Positions 24,364 to 35,562 are shown, numbered from the stretch's first letter. The stretch is DNA of 64,000 bases from Gamarada debralockiae (GCA_002803225.1 NXFV01000342.1:26006-90005); one strand, 5' to 3'. Translations and numbers: made by a program. Notes: generated by a model from the letters alone, not told the origin.

Positions 24364-26568
24364 TCAGGGTACTCTGTCATAGACAAGCAATGGTGCGCCT
24401 ATTAATGACGCCTTTATCGAAAGCGCAATGAAGCGAGAAAAATAGCGTGCTTGGATTTGATCACCTCCATGGTACCACATGGCTGGATCTGTCGAGCGAC
24501 ATAAGCAAACAAAGCATTCAGAACCGAGAGCTCACTTACGTCCGCAGGGCTTGTATGCGCCTTTGATCTCACCATCCCTGTCGAAGCTCCAAAAATCGCC
24601 CATTAGGTTTGCAATTTCCCCATCAAATAACTCTCTAACCGCATTTTTCATGTTACTATTAAATCCAGTGGCAAAGACTATCACATCTGCTTTGAGCTTT
24701 GACCCGTCTTCAAACTCCAGTCCGTCAGGAGCGTATTGTTTAGGCAAAGAGTTTGATTTGATTTTGATCTATAGTAATGACTTTAGTAACCTGGAAACCA
24801 TTTCCACAACCGCTATAAGCTGAAATATGTATGGACTTACTAGACCTTCTACAATCTTTCCGGACGCGCCCACGTCTACATAGTGGCCACCAAAGCGGTG
24901 GTAGAGCTGGTTTGCCAGATTTCCATATCGTTCAACTTTGAAACCAGTTCTCTCGAGTGCATCAAATCGTTCGGGTTCACCCTTGGCCTTATGGTTCAAG
25001 AATCCTTTATATAGGAGCCCCTTGACAGCGTAAGGAAAGCTGTTTGCCAATTTATCTGCGAGATCCGTAGGAAATGTTGCGTTATATGTATCTTCACGAG
25101 TTAGTGTTATTACAACCGGTTAGGGATGTACATACGGCCAATAATTTCTTTCACGTATTCTGCTGGAAGCACGTCTATGTATGTTGAGCATTCTCAAAAT
25201 TCCAATCTTTTCCATGGCTCACCTACACGTTGTGGATCGCTGAACCATTGTCACTTGGGCAAGCCCAGCGTCAACCATGTCCTCGGCAACATCATGAGCT
25301 GATTTGTCAGTTACGTAACCCGACGTAAAAACAACTTGCTTACCTGTATTTGCAGTTCCGACAATGACGCCGTGTTTTCCTTTCCAAACGCGCGGGTTTG
25401 TGTAGTAGGCCGAATGAAGAATCTCTCCGTTAAAGATTTCCTAATATGATCCTCAGTTGCCACTCTAGAACCAAATGCACCACATACTCTGTTTGGATAC
25501 TCTGGCATCACGGGAACCTGTCCGCCACCTCCCACAGCCATAACAACATGAGAGCAAGTTATAGTTTGGAATCGCGCTTCATCCTGGCAGATCTTCAATA
25601 TCCAATAATTCTTGGACGGACTCCATTCGCCCTTTTCGAGCTTTGTGCTTGTCCAAACGTTCTAGAGACCATAAGTGTGGATTGCTTTAAGAGTAGACTG
25701 TACCTATTACAATATGGTACTTCCCAACCCAGTCACGGTATCCTTGGGCCAAATCATTCTTTGTAAGATATTCAGCATACTGCGAAGGAAACGTTCGACC
25801 GAAAGGAAGATGAGCGTTTGCAAGTCAGCCTTCGTCAGATATATCAATGTAACACTTACCAGTCTCTCGCGGTATGTGTACTATAAACTTTCAGTATCAG
25901 GATAGGACTTTACCTTTTGGAAGATACTTACATTTACAAGAGTCATATCTTGTCTTCCAACAATCTCCCACTTCCTTATGCTTGTCTAAAATTACGTAAG
26001 ATAATCCAAGAGCCTGCAGTCTGCCGCCGACACTGAGACCAGCTTGGCCTCCACCAACAACCACACAGTCAAAATGATGTGTCTGAGCATGGCCATTTGA
26101 ACTTCCCTCGGGATCAAGCACATCAACATTTCTCTGCTCTTTCAATTGCTCTAGAATTGTCCGTAACAGCCAGATACGCCAATCTCCCTTCTCATCCGGG
26201 ACCAGCGCAACTATCGCAGTGCAAGTAGTACCCTGAGGGCCTGCTGTCTCGAATGTGAAGAACGCTTGGACCCACGACACCGGTCCTGCTCGAAAGATCT
26301 GCGGAGAATGAAGGTCCAAATCAAAATCGCTAAGTCCTAGACATTTGCTCGTTTCATCCCAGGCTTTGCAAATAGACTTTGGCCCGTAGAAAGTACGCAA
26401 AGTCCCGGTTAGAGCAAAAACATCTCGCCAAACTCCATCCTGTACGAAGTGTTCGGGGCTAAGTGCTTTGAGCTTATGTTGAAAGGCGCTTGAAACCGCT
26501 TCAGCATTTACCTCAGGTGAGATAGGAGCTGTAGGCAGGGAAACTGGAAGTTCGTCGATGGGAGACAT
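24364..26568 (-). CDS. Flavin-containing monooxygenase (one splice acceptor non-canonical)
   Basis: My model gives 582 residues in ten exons: 26568-25932, 25880-25860, 25814-25711, 25661-25488, 25440-25344, 25298-25227, 25174-25136, 25091-24841, 24768-24540 and 24488-24364. An N-terminal NTF2/SnoaL-like region precedes the FAD motif VVVGGGQAGL (about residue 170). The FxGxxxHSxxY monooxygenase fingerprint is FNGEILHSAYY (about 315). The NADPH-site motif is GVIVGTANTAHDVAE and the ATG motif is VFATGF (about 498). The enzyme should oxygenate a small substrate; the substrate cannot be told. Every intron has GT...AG except intron 2 (25815-25859), which would end in CG. No alternative AG keeps the frame, so the allele may be inactive. 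Confidence 0.85.
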
Positions 26569-26689
26569 GATTTGGCGAAAGTGGCTCGTTGGTGATTGAA
26601 ATGATAGTGTCAAAGAGATTAATATATTGAAATGGGAAATATGTTGTTGGCACATGAGAGAATAGCTGTCAGCTAAGAGCCTACTCAGA

Positions 26690-26880
26690 TAAGACCCTAT
26701 TCTATTCGAAAAAGCTGCAAAAACATACATAAGCTCTTACCTTATTTGATACCGTATATAATTTAGGGGGCTTCAGGCTTCAATGCGCCGGAACTATAGG
26801 GTGTTTTACCGAAATCGCATAAGACACTATTCTAACTTCGGAAAAAAACGCTAAAAACTGCATAAGATATTATCTTATGT
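26690..26880. repeat. Pair of degenerate direct repeats upstream of the monooxygenase
   Basis: 26690-26747 and 26818-26880 share the order ATAAGAC-CTATTCTA, CGAAAAA, GC, AAAAAC, CATAAG and a final TTAT. Each unit starts with ATAAGA and ends with a CTTAT-like inverted end. They sit about 120-310 bp upstream of the monooxygenase ATG, and may be promoter elements or remnants of a small element. Confidence 0.45.
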
Positions 26881-27949
26881 GCCGGTAACTCTACAAGCTG
26901 ATGTGAGATCGCACGTACGGAGGTAGTCATTCCTTTTGCCAGGACTTAATCCTAACTCCACGGTGATAACGCGGGGGATGGGGAGATCAGAACAAGGAAA
27001 GATGTAATATTTTAGGGTTATTCCTTGTTCCCGCGGGCTTGTCGTCGTTGCCGAGTACTGAGGGTCGATTGGGTCGAGAGGCGGTTCTAAAAGCTGAATG
27101 CTAAGAACTAGCGCAACAGTTTCACGATCTGATTGGGCACTTGAGCGAGGCATCTAGCGTAAGCACGCCCCTCAAGGAAGATAATGAAGGGGAGATACGA
27201 CTCCTCTGCCGCTCGATAGAGCCCACATGGTCTTTTGAACAGGTGGTGATGAATATAACCTTGACTTTCCACTTTTGGCAACCATATGTCTCTTTAATCG
27301 ATATGGAACAGGCATTGTCAATTATGAAAGAAGAAGGGATCTTCGAAAACTCGGCCATTAAAGGATAAGTACGAATATTTGTGTCTATGTAGCTTATTAG
27401 AGGAGGTGATGATAACGAAGTTTTACGGTGGAAATCATTCCTTGCAACTTTGATAAGCATCAGAACTTTGCATACTGCAACGGCCGTGAATTGCTGGGGC
27501 ACAACATTGTCCGTTGATAAGTAGAAATTCCAACCGGATTGAGCTCTGTACAAATATATTTACCAAGCTTTACAGCCTAGCTGATATGGAGCGCGATGCT
27601 GAGCAATGAGCCTATTAGGTTGGGAGGGTTGACCTTTTCCAAAAACACTGCTGGAAAAGTGAAACGGAACCAAAAAGAGCTGTCGCTGAATTGAAACTCA
27701 TCGTGGGATCCACGCTGCATTTGAAAAGTGCCGTTGAGCTCTTTGTAAGCTGCACAGAGGCACCTTCAACGCTGCTCTCTAGCGTCGAAGCTGTGGCTGA
27801 GGTGGTGTTTGGATTACGCGGAAATTCTCCCTTCGAGGCAGGCATTCTGGGTAGGCTGCCGACAGCGACGCAAAATGGAGCAGGATAGCCCTGTAATAGT
27901 CATTAATTCTCATTCAAAGAGAACAACTAATCTGTTGCTAGCTGTTGAG
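26881..27949. other. Gene-free stretch
   Basis: Short frames on both strands (for example 27141-27368 plus, 27615-27845 minus) have no recognisable content. Part of the lost middle of the STAND-type gene may lie here, but nothing supports it directly. Confidence 0.35.
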
Positions 27950-28401
27950 GCTCATACCTTGTGTAGCTTTGATGTGATGACGAAAGGAGGCTCACAGCCC
28001 TTTACAACCTCTTTTTGCATCGCTTGATATGGCATTATTTGAGAACTAAATTGAAAGCGGCACAGCTCCTGCGAAACCCATTTTGTTGAAGATAATTGGG
28101 AGCTCATGTCGTTGGCAAGATCACTCAGTTCTAGGGCAGCTTCCTTGCAAAACATAAGGCTTTAGTCAAAGATGTGACTGTTGAAAATGACATCGAGCAA
28201 GTGACTTAGCCGCCGATTTTGTTCGAAGTCAGAAAAAAATAAGATGAAGTAATTTGGCATCTCTCATCAGCAGCTTAATCTCGTCTGGTGCGTCTTTTAC
28301 GTGGTCCAGTAGCCCTTGAGTTTGATTAAGCTCTGTGCAACTTGTCCAGTGAGCTGGACGATGCTAATTCCACTCGCGATGACTCCAATCACTTCGGCCA
28401 T
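27950..28401 (-). pseudogene. N-terminal remnant of a fungal STAND/ankyrin-type gene
   Basis: From an ATG at 28401 the frame reads MAEVIGVIASGISIVQLTGQ, the conserved start of fungal STAND-type and ankyrin proteins. It then shifts frame to DHVKDAPDEIKLLMR, and continues in another frame as FCKEAALELSDLANDMSSQ. Stops and frame changes separate the blocks. In this family the N-terminal helical domain precedes a NACHT, patatin or ankyrin region. I see no such central domain here. The order and strand suit the remnant at 20961-21903 being its other end. Confidence 0.6.
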
Positions 28402-28430
28402 ACATTTGTTTCGTAGCTGCTGATGACTGA

Positions 28431-28531
28431 AGCCAATGACTCAAAGGGTGACCTTCCAGGAGATTAGTGGTGAATATGGTTGATGATGATGCATCTTCGT
28501 TGAGTTTACAGCTGGAAATTTGAGATGAGAC
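28431..28531 (+). repeat. Dispersed repeat upstream of the STAND-type relic, copy 1
   Basis: This copy shows about 80% identity by eye to 35563-35668, including a 20-bp GCTGGAAATTTGAGATGAGA block. It lies just 5' of the relic's ATG on the minus strand, so the second copy may be the promoter fragment of a related lost gene. Confidence 0.7.
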
Positions 28532-28775
28532 CATCAGCCACAATGCATTGGTGCACAGTTGTAGTGCGGTACTGTTAAACGGGGTAAAATGGAGGGTTTG
28601 AGCTTCATTTAAGATTTTCGAATGGTGAAACTCCTCTCGAGGAGTGTCTCTTTTATGTATAGGAAATTATTCTCTAATTGATCTAGATAATGAAAAGAAG
28701 TATCATCTTTGATAGAGGTAATCTGGTTGATAATTTAGTTGATGATCTGAAGAGGTTTCGGCTGTCAAAGAGGCC

Positions 28776-28826
28776 CTTAGTTCAATATTAACCCAATAAG
28801 TTTATGAGCATTATCGCAAAATAACA
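28776..28826 (+). repeat. 51-bp direct repeat, copy 2
   Basis: This copy matches 21921-21971 at 50 of 51 positions, in the same orientation and about 6.85 kb away. Confidence 0.9.
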
Positions 28827-29164
28827 AATGAAATCGGTAAGAAGTCGTGTTGACTTGAAAAGGCAGGCGACAAGCCCGAAAACGAGCGAAGCATCGTCAA
28901 GAAAGCGGGGTTTGGTGCGGCGCAAAGGAGTGATTTTTAATTAGGCGTGAGCGGTTGGCCGCAACATGAGTCGCGCGCCACCTAAGATTACTAAGCAAGC
29001 GAGGAGGTCACTTGCCGGCGCCACCCCAGTGTGTGTCCAGAAATAGAGCTGTTAGCAGCGGTAGTGCAGTGTGTTCATTGATGTCTGTTTGATATGATTG
29101 ATGATGCTGTCAAGAAGAGGCTTTCCATCTAGCTTCACTGATTACATAAACATTTCCTGACAAG

Positions 29165-29379
29165 CACCAGGGGTTGACAAGTCTCATGAGACAGCCGAGT
29201 TTTCAACCCACTTGTAACTTCATAACGCAACTCAAAATAAAAATTCTAAGTTGATAGTTTTGTTTGCCGCAATTGACTCTATATTTCCGTAAACTATATA
29301 TGTATTTTATCGCTGTGGTGTTGGTGCAGAAGACTGATAAGGTTTTCAGGTGTCTCATGAGACTTGTCAACCCCTGGTG
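29165..29379. mobile_element. Miniature inverted-repeat transposable element, 215 bp
   Basis: There are perfect 29-bp terminal inverted repeats at 29165-29193 and 29351-29379, starting CACCAGGGGTTGACAAG. The interior is AT-rich and non-coding. The CAGGG-type ends recall hAT elements, but I find no clear 8-bp target duplication; only AAG is shared by the two flanks. Confidence 0.8.
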
Positions 29380-29550
29380 AAGTAGGCCCGCCTTTTTAGG
29401 GCTTCGAATCCAATAGCTGCTCGGATTCGAATTCGTAAATTCCTAGCACGTGCCTAGGTACTAAGGCACGAGGCCGTAGGGGAGCTCTCGGATTATTTTT
29501 TGCCTTCGGCCCGAGACCTCAGTAATATTTCTTTAGACTTAGCGCTACTA

Positions 29551-29690
29551 TATTAAGGAAGTCGAAACGAATCGAATTCGAATTCAAATTTAAGTGAAAT
29601 CCGCGTCGAATCGAATTCATGCGACGGCTGTTCGATTCGCTACAAATCGAATTAACCTAGATTCGATTCGATTCAATTCGATCGAAAGCC
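29551..29690. repeat. Low-complexity CGAATCGAATT-type repeat
   Basis: This is a run of overlapping GAATTCGAATT, CGATTCGATTC and CGAATCGAATT units just upstream of the hydrolase gene. It is a simple-sequence region of unknown role. Confidence 0.6.
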
Positions 29691-29772
29691 CTACGCCTTT
29701 TGGTACAACGACTGAGGGTGGAATTCGGCATCAATATATTTCATTGTCTATAATATTATCCACTCTGATAAC

Positions 29773-31162
29773 ATGGCTGCTGAAGTTCTACCGTACGCAG
29801 AAGAATGGCTTCAGGTATGAACCTCGATATGCTGGTTGATTCTATCTTCTCTAGCCCATCCATGTTAACCATTCTTGGATTCCGTTCCTTGACCAGAGGT
29901 GCTAACCTTCCCTCATGCTCCAGTTTGAGCAACTGACCGGTGGCCGTTTCAACCTCATGGGCAGTGTCTCCTCCATCCGCACGCAGTTTCTCAAGCTATT
30001 CGACAACATGAAAGCCATGCTCCCTCCACCCAACGACGCAGTTTCAAAAATTGACCTCCAGCTACCGGATGGTACCTTGAGGATCCGAATCTACTATCCT
30101 ACAGTGAAAAGTGAAGTTGTGTTACCGATTGGGTTATAGTGGGTATCCTTCCTTCTACAAGTCGGAAAGATCGAGGTGGGAGGCGTAAATATACGATCGC
30201 TCACCTTAACTAGTTTGCATAGCGGCGGTTGGGTGGCTGGTGGAGTCGATTATGAAGACCGTACGTCGTGGTTCATCCAATATTTCGTTTATTCGTCTGC
30301 ATCAATGCCTATGCCATATGGGGATATAGATTTTGCATACTGCTGACATAGGTCCAAGACCTCTGCTGCTACCTCTCACAACACACCCCTAGCGTCCTCA
30401 TCTGCCCCGAATACCGGCTTGCTCCCGAGCACCCTTTCCCCGCCGGCCTCAATGATTGCGTCCAAGCCTTCCAATGGGTTGGTTCCATCCCCAATAATTT
30501 GTATTTCCTTGCAACCTATCTCATTACTCTGGTTCTAGATGATTGAAAACGCATCCACTTACTCCGCCTCCCCCGCACTGTCCTACGTAATTGGCGGCTC
30601 CGCAGGTGGGAACCTCGCCCTCGCAACTGCGCTGAAACTGTCTTCCATCACAGGCTCTTCGGCTCCAAAGGCAGTCTTGGCATCCTGCACCGCGTCCTGT
30701 GAGCCGTCTGCTATCCCTGATAAATATCGGGAAGCGTGGCATCCGGAAAGGTTTCTTGAGTCCGCATTTTTGGATCGGGCTTGTATGCAGACTTGTTTTG
30801 GTAAGCTATTTTCGATTTTTGACCTCTTAAGTGGAGTGTGGAGCGATAAGTATTGTGTTGGTTTCCCTGACTTTGAATTAGAAGCCTATGGAGCCCCGCC
30901 TACCGACCCGCTTTTCTCTGTGCTCCTTCATCCACACCTGGGGAAGCTGCCGCGGACGTATCTCGTTGCATGCGGGAAAGATCCAACGCACGATGAGATT
31001 TTGATGCTGAGAGATGAGATGGAGGCGCAGGGGGCTCGCGTGGAATTGAAAGTTTATGAAGGGTATCCACATTTCTTTTTCATTGTGCCCATGTTAAAGG
31101 CGAGCGCTGAATACCTGGATGTTCTTGTACGGAAGATAAGGGAGTTAGTCCTGGAGTCCTAA
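29773..31162 (+). CDS. Alpha/beta-hydrolase (HSL-type esterase/lipase)
   Basis: My model gives 321 residues in six exons: 29773-29814, 29924-30138, 30214-30260, 30359-30477, 30539-30800 and 30882-31162. All phases close. The oxyanion motif is HSGGW (HGGGW in most relatives) and the nucleophile motif is GGSAGG (S162). The acid is in GKDPTHD (D262) and the His in GYPHFFF (H292). APEHPFPAGLND is the usual family block before the nucleophile. No signal peptide is visible, so it is likely intracellular, hydrolysing short-chain esters or acting in secondary metabolism. The last intron (30801-30881) is a multiple of three with no stop, so it can be read through. The donors GTGGGT and GTTGGT are weak, which leaves the exon 2/3 and 4/5 ends less sure. 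Confidence 0.83.
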
Positions 31163-31338
31163 TTCTATGGAAATTGAAGATTAGAGACAGATTACGCAGA
31201 ATCCGGGGACTACCACACAGCAACTAGTTCTAGCTGCTAATACTTTTAAAATAAATATCAAACTCCTGTACCGTTTCCCAGAAAGTTAATTTGGTCCATT
31301 GCACGATTCCATTTAAATTACTCTCCCACCGTTTTCTC

Positions 31339-32810
31339 TTAAAGTGGTTTCTGGCCATACACGACGTAACTACGAATAACACTGTTAGCTATCCACAATT
31401 TCGCCTTCTAGCTGGAGCAGAAAAGACAGGTAGAGTGTGTTCGACTTACTAGTCATACTGCGCTTTGAACGTGGCACAATTGCACATATCTTTCCTCACA
31501 TCCACTAGCCTCAACTCTACCTCATCCCGGCTCGCTTTCCCACCCCAGACCAAAGTCATGCCCAGTCCGGAAATATCTTCTAGCATTTGCAGGAGATTCT
31601 TGTACCCAACCTTTTTCTAGGTTACTCTCTTGCATTAGTAGACATCTCGCCCACTGGCTGACATTTAAACACAATTTACCTCTAATTTATCATCTTGAAC
31701 CCAAGGCCCTAACGGCAGAGAAAACTTCTCAACCCGAACATTCTCGAATCCTGCATGCCTAACCCACTTCTCGAGTTCAGGGCCCGGCCGCATATTCCTC
31801 CCCCTGCTCTCTTGCAACGCCGCAGTATCCCTGTGAAAGGTCCACAGGTCCGACTTCTCAAAATCTTCTGGCGGCAGTGCTGTTGAATAGATCATGGTAT
31901 CCCAGTCTTGAAACTCGGCCCAACCGCCGGGCTTTACACTCTCGTATGACTGCTGCATGAGTCGCGGCCAGTCTTCAACAGAACCAGCAAGGAAGCGCCC
32001 AAAGACTAGATCGAGGTTGGTATCGACCCAGTCTTTCTCGAAGTCGTCGATGATGTAGCGTACATTGGCAGGACTGGGAGGCGTTAGCTTCCGGCGGGAA
32101 TAGGGTGGGGGATATACTCGAATTCGTTGTGGAAACTCTCACCCAGTTCCGGGGGGCTGAGATCTAGTCCGATTACCTAGACATGGGGATAAATTAAGGT
32201 GCTGTCGGGGCTTGTTAAAAGCTCACCTCAGCTGATGGATATTTATCTGCTACACCATGAAAACGACGTTAACAAGTCATAATATAGACTTATCAAAATG
32301 CAAGCTCCTTCTAGACTCGACGGCGATGGAATGGAACGGAAAAAGGAGTTCACACATGCTAGAGTTGTGTGCATTGAAGAGAGATGATTAGGGATTCCAA
32401 TCTGTCAAAGAAGCACCTTACCCATCTCGATGGCCCACAATCCAATTCCCGTCCCCAGATCCAATATCCGTTGTGGATTTTCCTGAATCGGGGCAAGTAT
32501 CAGTCTACCACCAAGACGAGTCTTGATCAAATCATGATGCCTCAAAAGGCGATCTTGTTGCGCGATATCGTTCGGCAACCCGTACCCTGTGTTCATCAGC
32601 CATGCGCTCAAGCGAATTGGTTCATAACGAACGTTTTTCAGCCATGTATGCGTGGTAGCGGCGCCCGTATTCAAAGGGATAGTTGAGCGCTGCGGAGTCG
32701 ATCGTAGTGGTGTCAGATCTGGGAATGTTAGGGTATGAGACAGACGCGGTGGTGAAGGAAAGGAGGGGCAAACATTGAGCCTCCATAACCGGGATCGCTG
32801 AAGCCGTCAT
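31339..32810 (-). CDS. LaeA-like SAM-dependent methyltransferase, one-base frame disagreement
   Basis: The exons are 32810-32633, 32586-32422, 32249-32227, 32176-32143, 32073-31680, 31616-31450 and 31381-31339. They sum to 1004 nt, one short of 335 codons. Visible blocks are YGRRYHAYM, LPNDIAQQDR, the SAM motif RILDLGTGIGLWAIEM, then VIGLDLSPPE, VRYIIDDFEKDW, YESVKPGGWAEFQD and a terminal YVVYGQKP. This is the fungal LaeA/TAM-type methyltransferase layout. All joins are in phase except exons 4 and 5, next to a run of six C (minus strand of 32151-32156). Seven C would restore the frame. It is either a frameshifted gene or a homopolymer error. Its neighbour, the hydrolase at 29.8 kb, converges on it. 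Confidence 0.8.
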
Positions 32811-33344
32811 CTTCTTGGTAGCTAGCCGCTGCCATTGTTCTGTTAGTGATGCCGAAACGACAAACAAAGGATGGGCTGGTGGGTGAATTTTATGAAAAAA
32901 AGAGCATGTGGATAGCATCGTTGCGCCACAGACCAACACTTTTCAAAAAAAAGAATGGCGCTTATACTGGACTACTTCCTACTGGTTGATGGCGTCACAC
33001 CGCACATTCCACAGCACCAACTTTTACTATCTGCATATAAAGAGGCCTGTGCTAATTTTGGGTTATTTCCCCCTTTGACTTTTCATAACAGTCTGGCAGT
33101 GTGCAGAGTTCTTCTATTATCCATATAGTAATTAGGCGATTATGGACGAGTACAGAAGGGATTTTCGAGTATTCACGATAAAGGGATTGTTCCGTTTGGG
33201 TCATCTAATTTGGTGGTTGGGCTATTGATTTCCGCCGGCCTTTGGCTTCCCGCCCCCCTCAACCTACTCGGTTCCTGGTTAAATTCCCACCCCACCAAAA
33301 CTCCTACCTTTTTACTTCACTAGCACCATACGCTAAAAATCGAA
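32811..33344. other. Intergenic stretch upstream of the methyltransferase
   Basis: This is presumed promoter DNA for the minus-strand methyltransferase. A GC-richer patch lies at 33230-33300. No gene is recognised. Confidence 0.4.
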
Positions 33345-33375
33345 TAAAATGCGCAATTTACATCGGTTCCAGAAG

Positions 33376-33792
33376 CGATTGTAGATTTAGAAAGCCAAAA
33401 GGTCCCTAATGTCAAAGCTACTGCTGAAAAGTATGATCTTGAACGTACGATACTAGGAAACTGATGGAAGGGCAAATCGACCTTAATAGAAGATTGTATC
33501 TCTGTCTATCGCCAGTGCTTTAGCAACTCCCAAGAGAGAGCTCTAGTAGAGCTTATAAACGAGCTTATCAACTGCAAAATATCTCCGACTACTACAATCA
33601 TTAAGAACTTGGCAAAGGAGATTAGGGGATGTGCGGTAGGAAAGAACTAGACAGCCTCTTTTATATATAAGCATAAGGATAAGCTAAAAAGTCTGTACTT
33701 GAAGAGTATCTGTAATAAGCGTGTTAAGGGCGAATATTTGCCTGCTTATAAGCTATTTTACAAATTATTTAAGTGCTTTTTTACGTTGCTTT
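33376..33792 (+). pseudogene. Pogo/Fot-type transposase N-terminus, RIP-damaged
   Basis: The plus-strand frame reads AIVDLESQKVPN, KATAEKYDLERT, QERALVELINEL, IKNLAKEIRG, YKHKDKLKSLYLKSI and EYLPAYKLFYK. This is the psq/CENP-B helix-turn-helix start of fungal pogo transposases. It is broken by TGA (33462-33464, where Arg is expected) and TAG (33648-33650, where Trp is expected), both explained by C-to-T or G-to-A changes. The frame breaks off after the DNA-binding region; no DDE domain follows. A C-terminal piece of the same kind lies at 36117-36410. Confidence 0.75.
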
Positions 33793-34129
33793 AATAGTTG
33801 TACTACTTCAAACCTCACCAACGGCTTGTGAGAGCCCTGGCCCTCTGTGACAGCTACAGGTAGCTAGAGGGCAACAGGAAGAATCATAGTATATTAGGGA
33901 AGTAGCAATAGAGAAAAAGGGACAATAGTGGTCGTATTTGTAGTGGCTGAAAAGAGGTTCCGTAGTACCTATGTTAAGAGCTGGGACCATGACTCTCCGC
34001 CCACCTAAGAGAGCATCGCGACGCATCGCGTTTTTAACACTTACTTTTGTAAATTAGTTAATTCATTAACCATTCTACCTAATAATTACTAAATCAAAGA
34101 TAAGTGATATAATTATGTCAAGTCTTTGT

Positions 34130-35400
34130 ATTCCAAAAGAAAATGAAGGATGGCCTACTCTTGCGAGCGCAATTATCCGCACGACTTGGTTGTTCCTAGC
34201 GCGAAATTATCCTTTATACTAGTATCTAAGGAGGACAATTAGGGATATTCTATACTAAGAACACTCGCGCAGATCACAGAAAGATAAAGTTTACAAGCCG
34301 CATTTAATGTCTATTCGAGAGATCCATCGCTGTATTCAATATATCACAAAAGATTAGTTGATACGCCAACTATTATTTAAGCAGGTCAAATCCTAGCTAA
34401 GAGTCAAAGCCTCTGCTAGAACTATTTATCGAGAACTACGTTGCGTAGGCTACTGTCGCTGTATCGTATGCCTAAGACCTTATATTTCACGGAAACAAGC
34501 CAAGAAGCAGCTATGGTTTGCTTTGGAACACAAGTAGTAGGGAACCTTAGACTATACTGTGTATAAAGACATTGGCGGGCTTAGAGACTAGAGAAAGGTT
34601 ATATAATTAGACGAAGCTATATTTGAGGTTGGAAAGTATAGTAGGATTTGCGTAACACACTGCGTAGACAAAAAAACATTATACGAATTGCATGCGGTCG
34701 ATATATTGCTCTAGACAGTTCTTAGTCATGATTAGGGGGCTATAGGCTAGGACTGTAAGTTAGAATTAGTCTTCTTAAAGAAGCTTCTTAAGTGTAAGGA
34801 ATTTGCTCTAAAGTGTATCTTTAGCAAGTCTTATAACTTATTGTTTTCCCGTTGTTTGACTAGCTAGTTCCAGAGTATATATTTATTAAAAAAAATAAGT
34901 CTAAGGTATGTGACGAACTGGAGGAGAATAGCTTTACCCCGCTGCGCCAGCCAGCCAAAAAGGCACAAGAATTGACCGAAGGACAATTCGCTATTCTACT
35001 ATATAAGGGTGAGAGCCGGGCGCCGACGCAAGCCGCCAGGTTCTGTCACGCATCTAGCGCAGATGTCGTTAATAACTTAGAATTCAAGATAAAGAAGGAA
35101 GACAACTACTCTACAAAGCTAGAAAAGGGGTCGCAGTGCTAGCCACGCTAAACCCAATCTGGACGAGCTGGCCAAAGCTCCAGCTTCGTCACAGGTTCCT
35201 CACAAGGTATATACAAGGAACGCTCGACTCTCTTAACTACAGCATAGGATTAAATAGTTTACTTAGCCTCCTTCTTCACTAGATTTAAACCCAATTGAGA
35301 AGGTCTAATGCTAGATAAATGAAGAGCTCAAGAAATTGCCTTATGTGCCGAAAAATAGGGAGAATATGTATGGGGAGTATAAAAGCTTTAGACTAGATAG
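34130..35400 (+). pseudogene. Tc1/mariner transposase relic, interrupted by a solo LTR
   Basis: Readable blocks run in order on the plus strand: ARTIYRELRCVGYCRC, RKQAKKQLWFALEHK, RKVI then LDEAIFEVGKYSRICVT (the first catalytic Asp region), and, after the LTR, LDLNPIEKV then INEELKKLP (the usual PDLNPIE-W block). Many Trp codons are now stops, as expected from RIP. The coding sequence is cut at 34908 and resumes at 35205 without loss of frame. It is not functional. Confidence 0.8.
34909..35204. mobile_element. Solo LTR of a retrotransposon
   Basis: This is a 296-bp unit starting TGTGACGAACTGG and ending in CTCACA, flanked by a 5-bp direct repeat AGGTA (34904-34908 and 35205-35209). Removing it and one AGGTA restores the Tc1 transposase frame. 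No internal retroelement sequence remains, so it probably arose by recombination between two LTRs. Confidence 0.85.
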
Positions 35401-35562
35401 ACTTATATGACTTTTGGTACTACACAGAGCAATTGACTTATAAAATTAAGGATAAAATTGAAGTGTATAGATTGGCTACTATTAATTAATTTATAACTTT
35501 AATTTAGGCTTAAAATAATTATTACTTGAATTGTAGTGATTTATACAAGTTAGGGAGTCAGG

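Noticed and set aside
29398..29440. Possible tRNA-like GCTTCGAATCC
   Set aside because: The flanks do not fold as a tRNA and lie in simple CGAATTC-type repeats.
33808..34026. 72-codon minus-strand frame
   Set aside because: It lies between two transposon relics and resembles no protein; the DNA there is more likely a retroelement terminal fragment.
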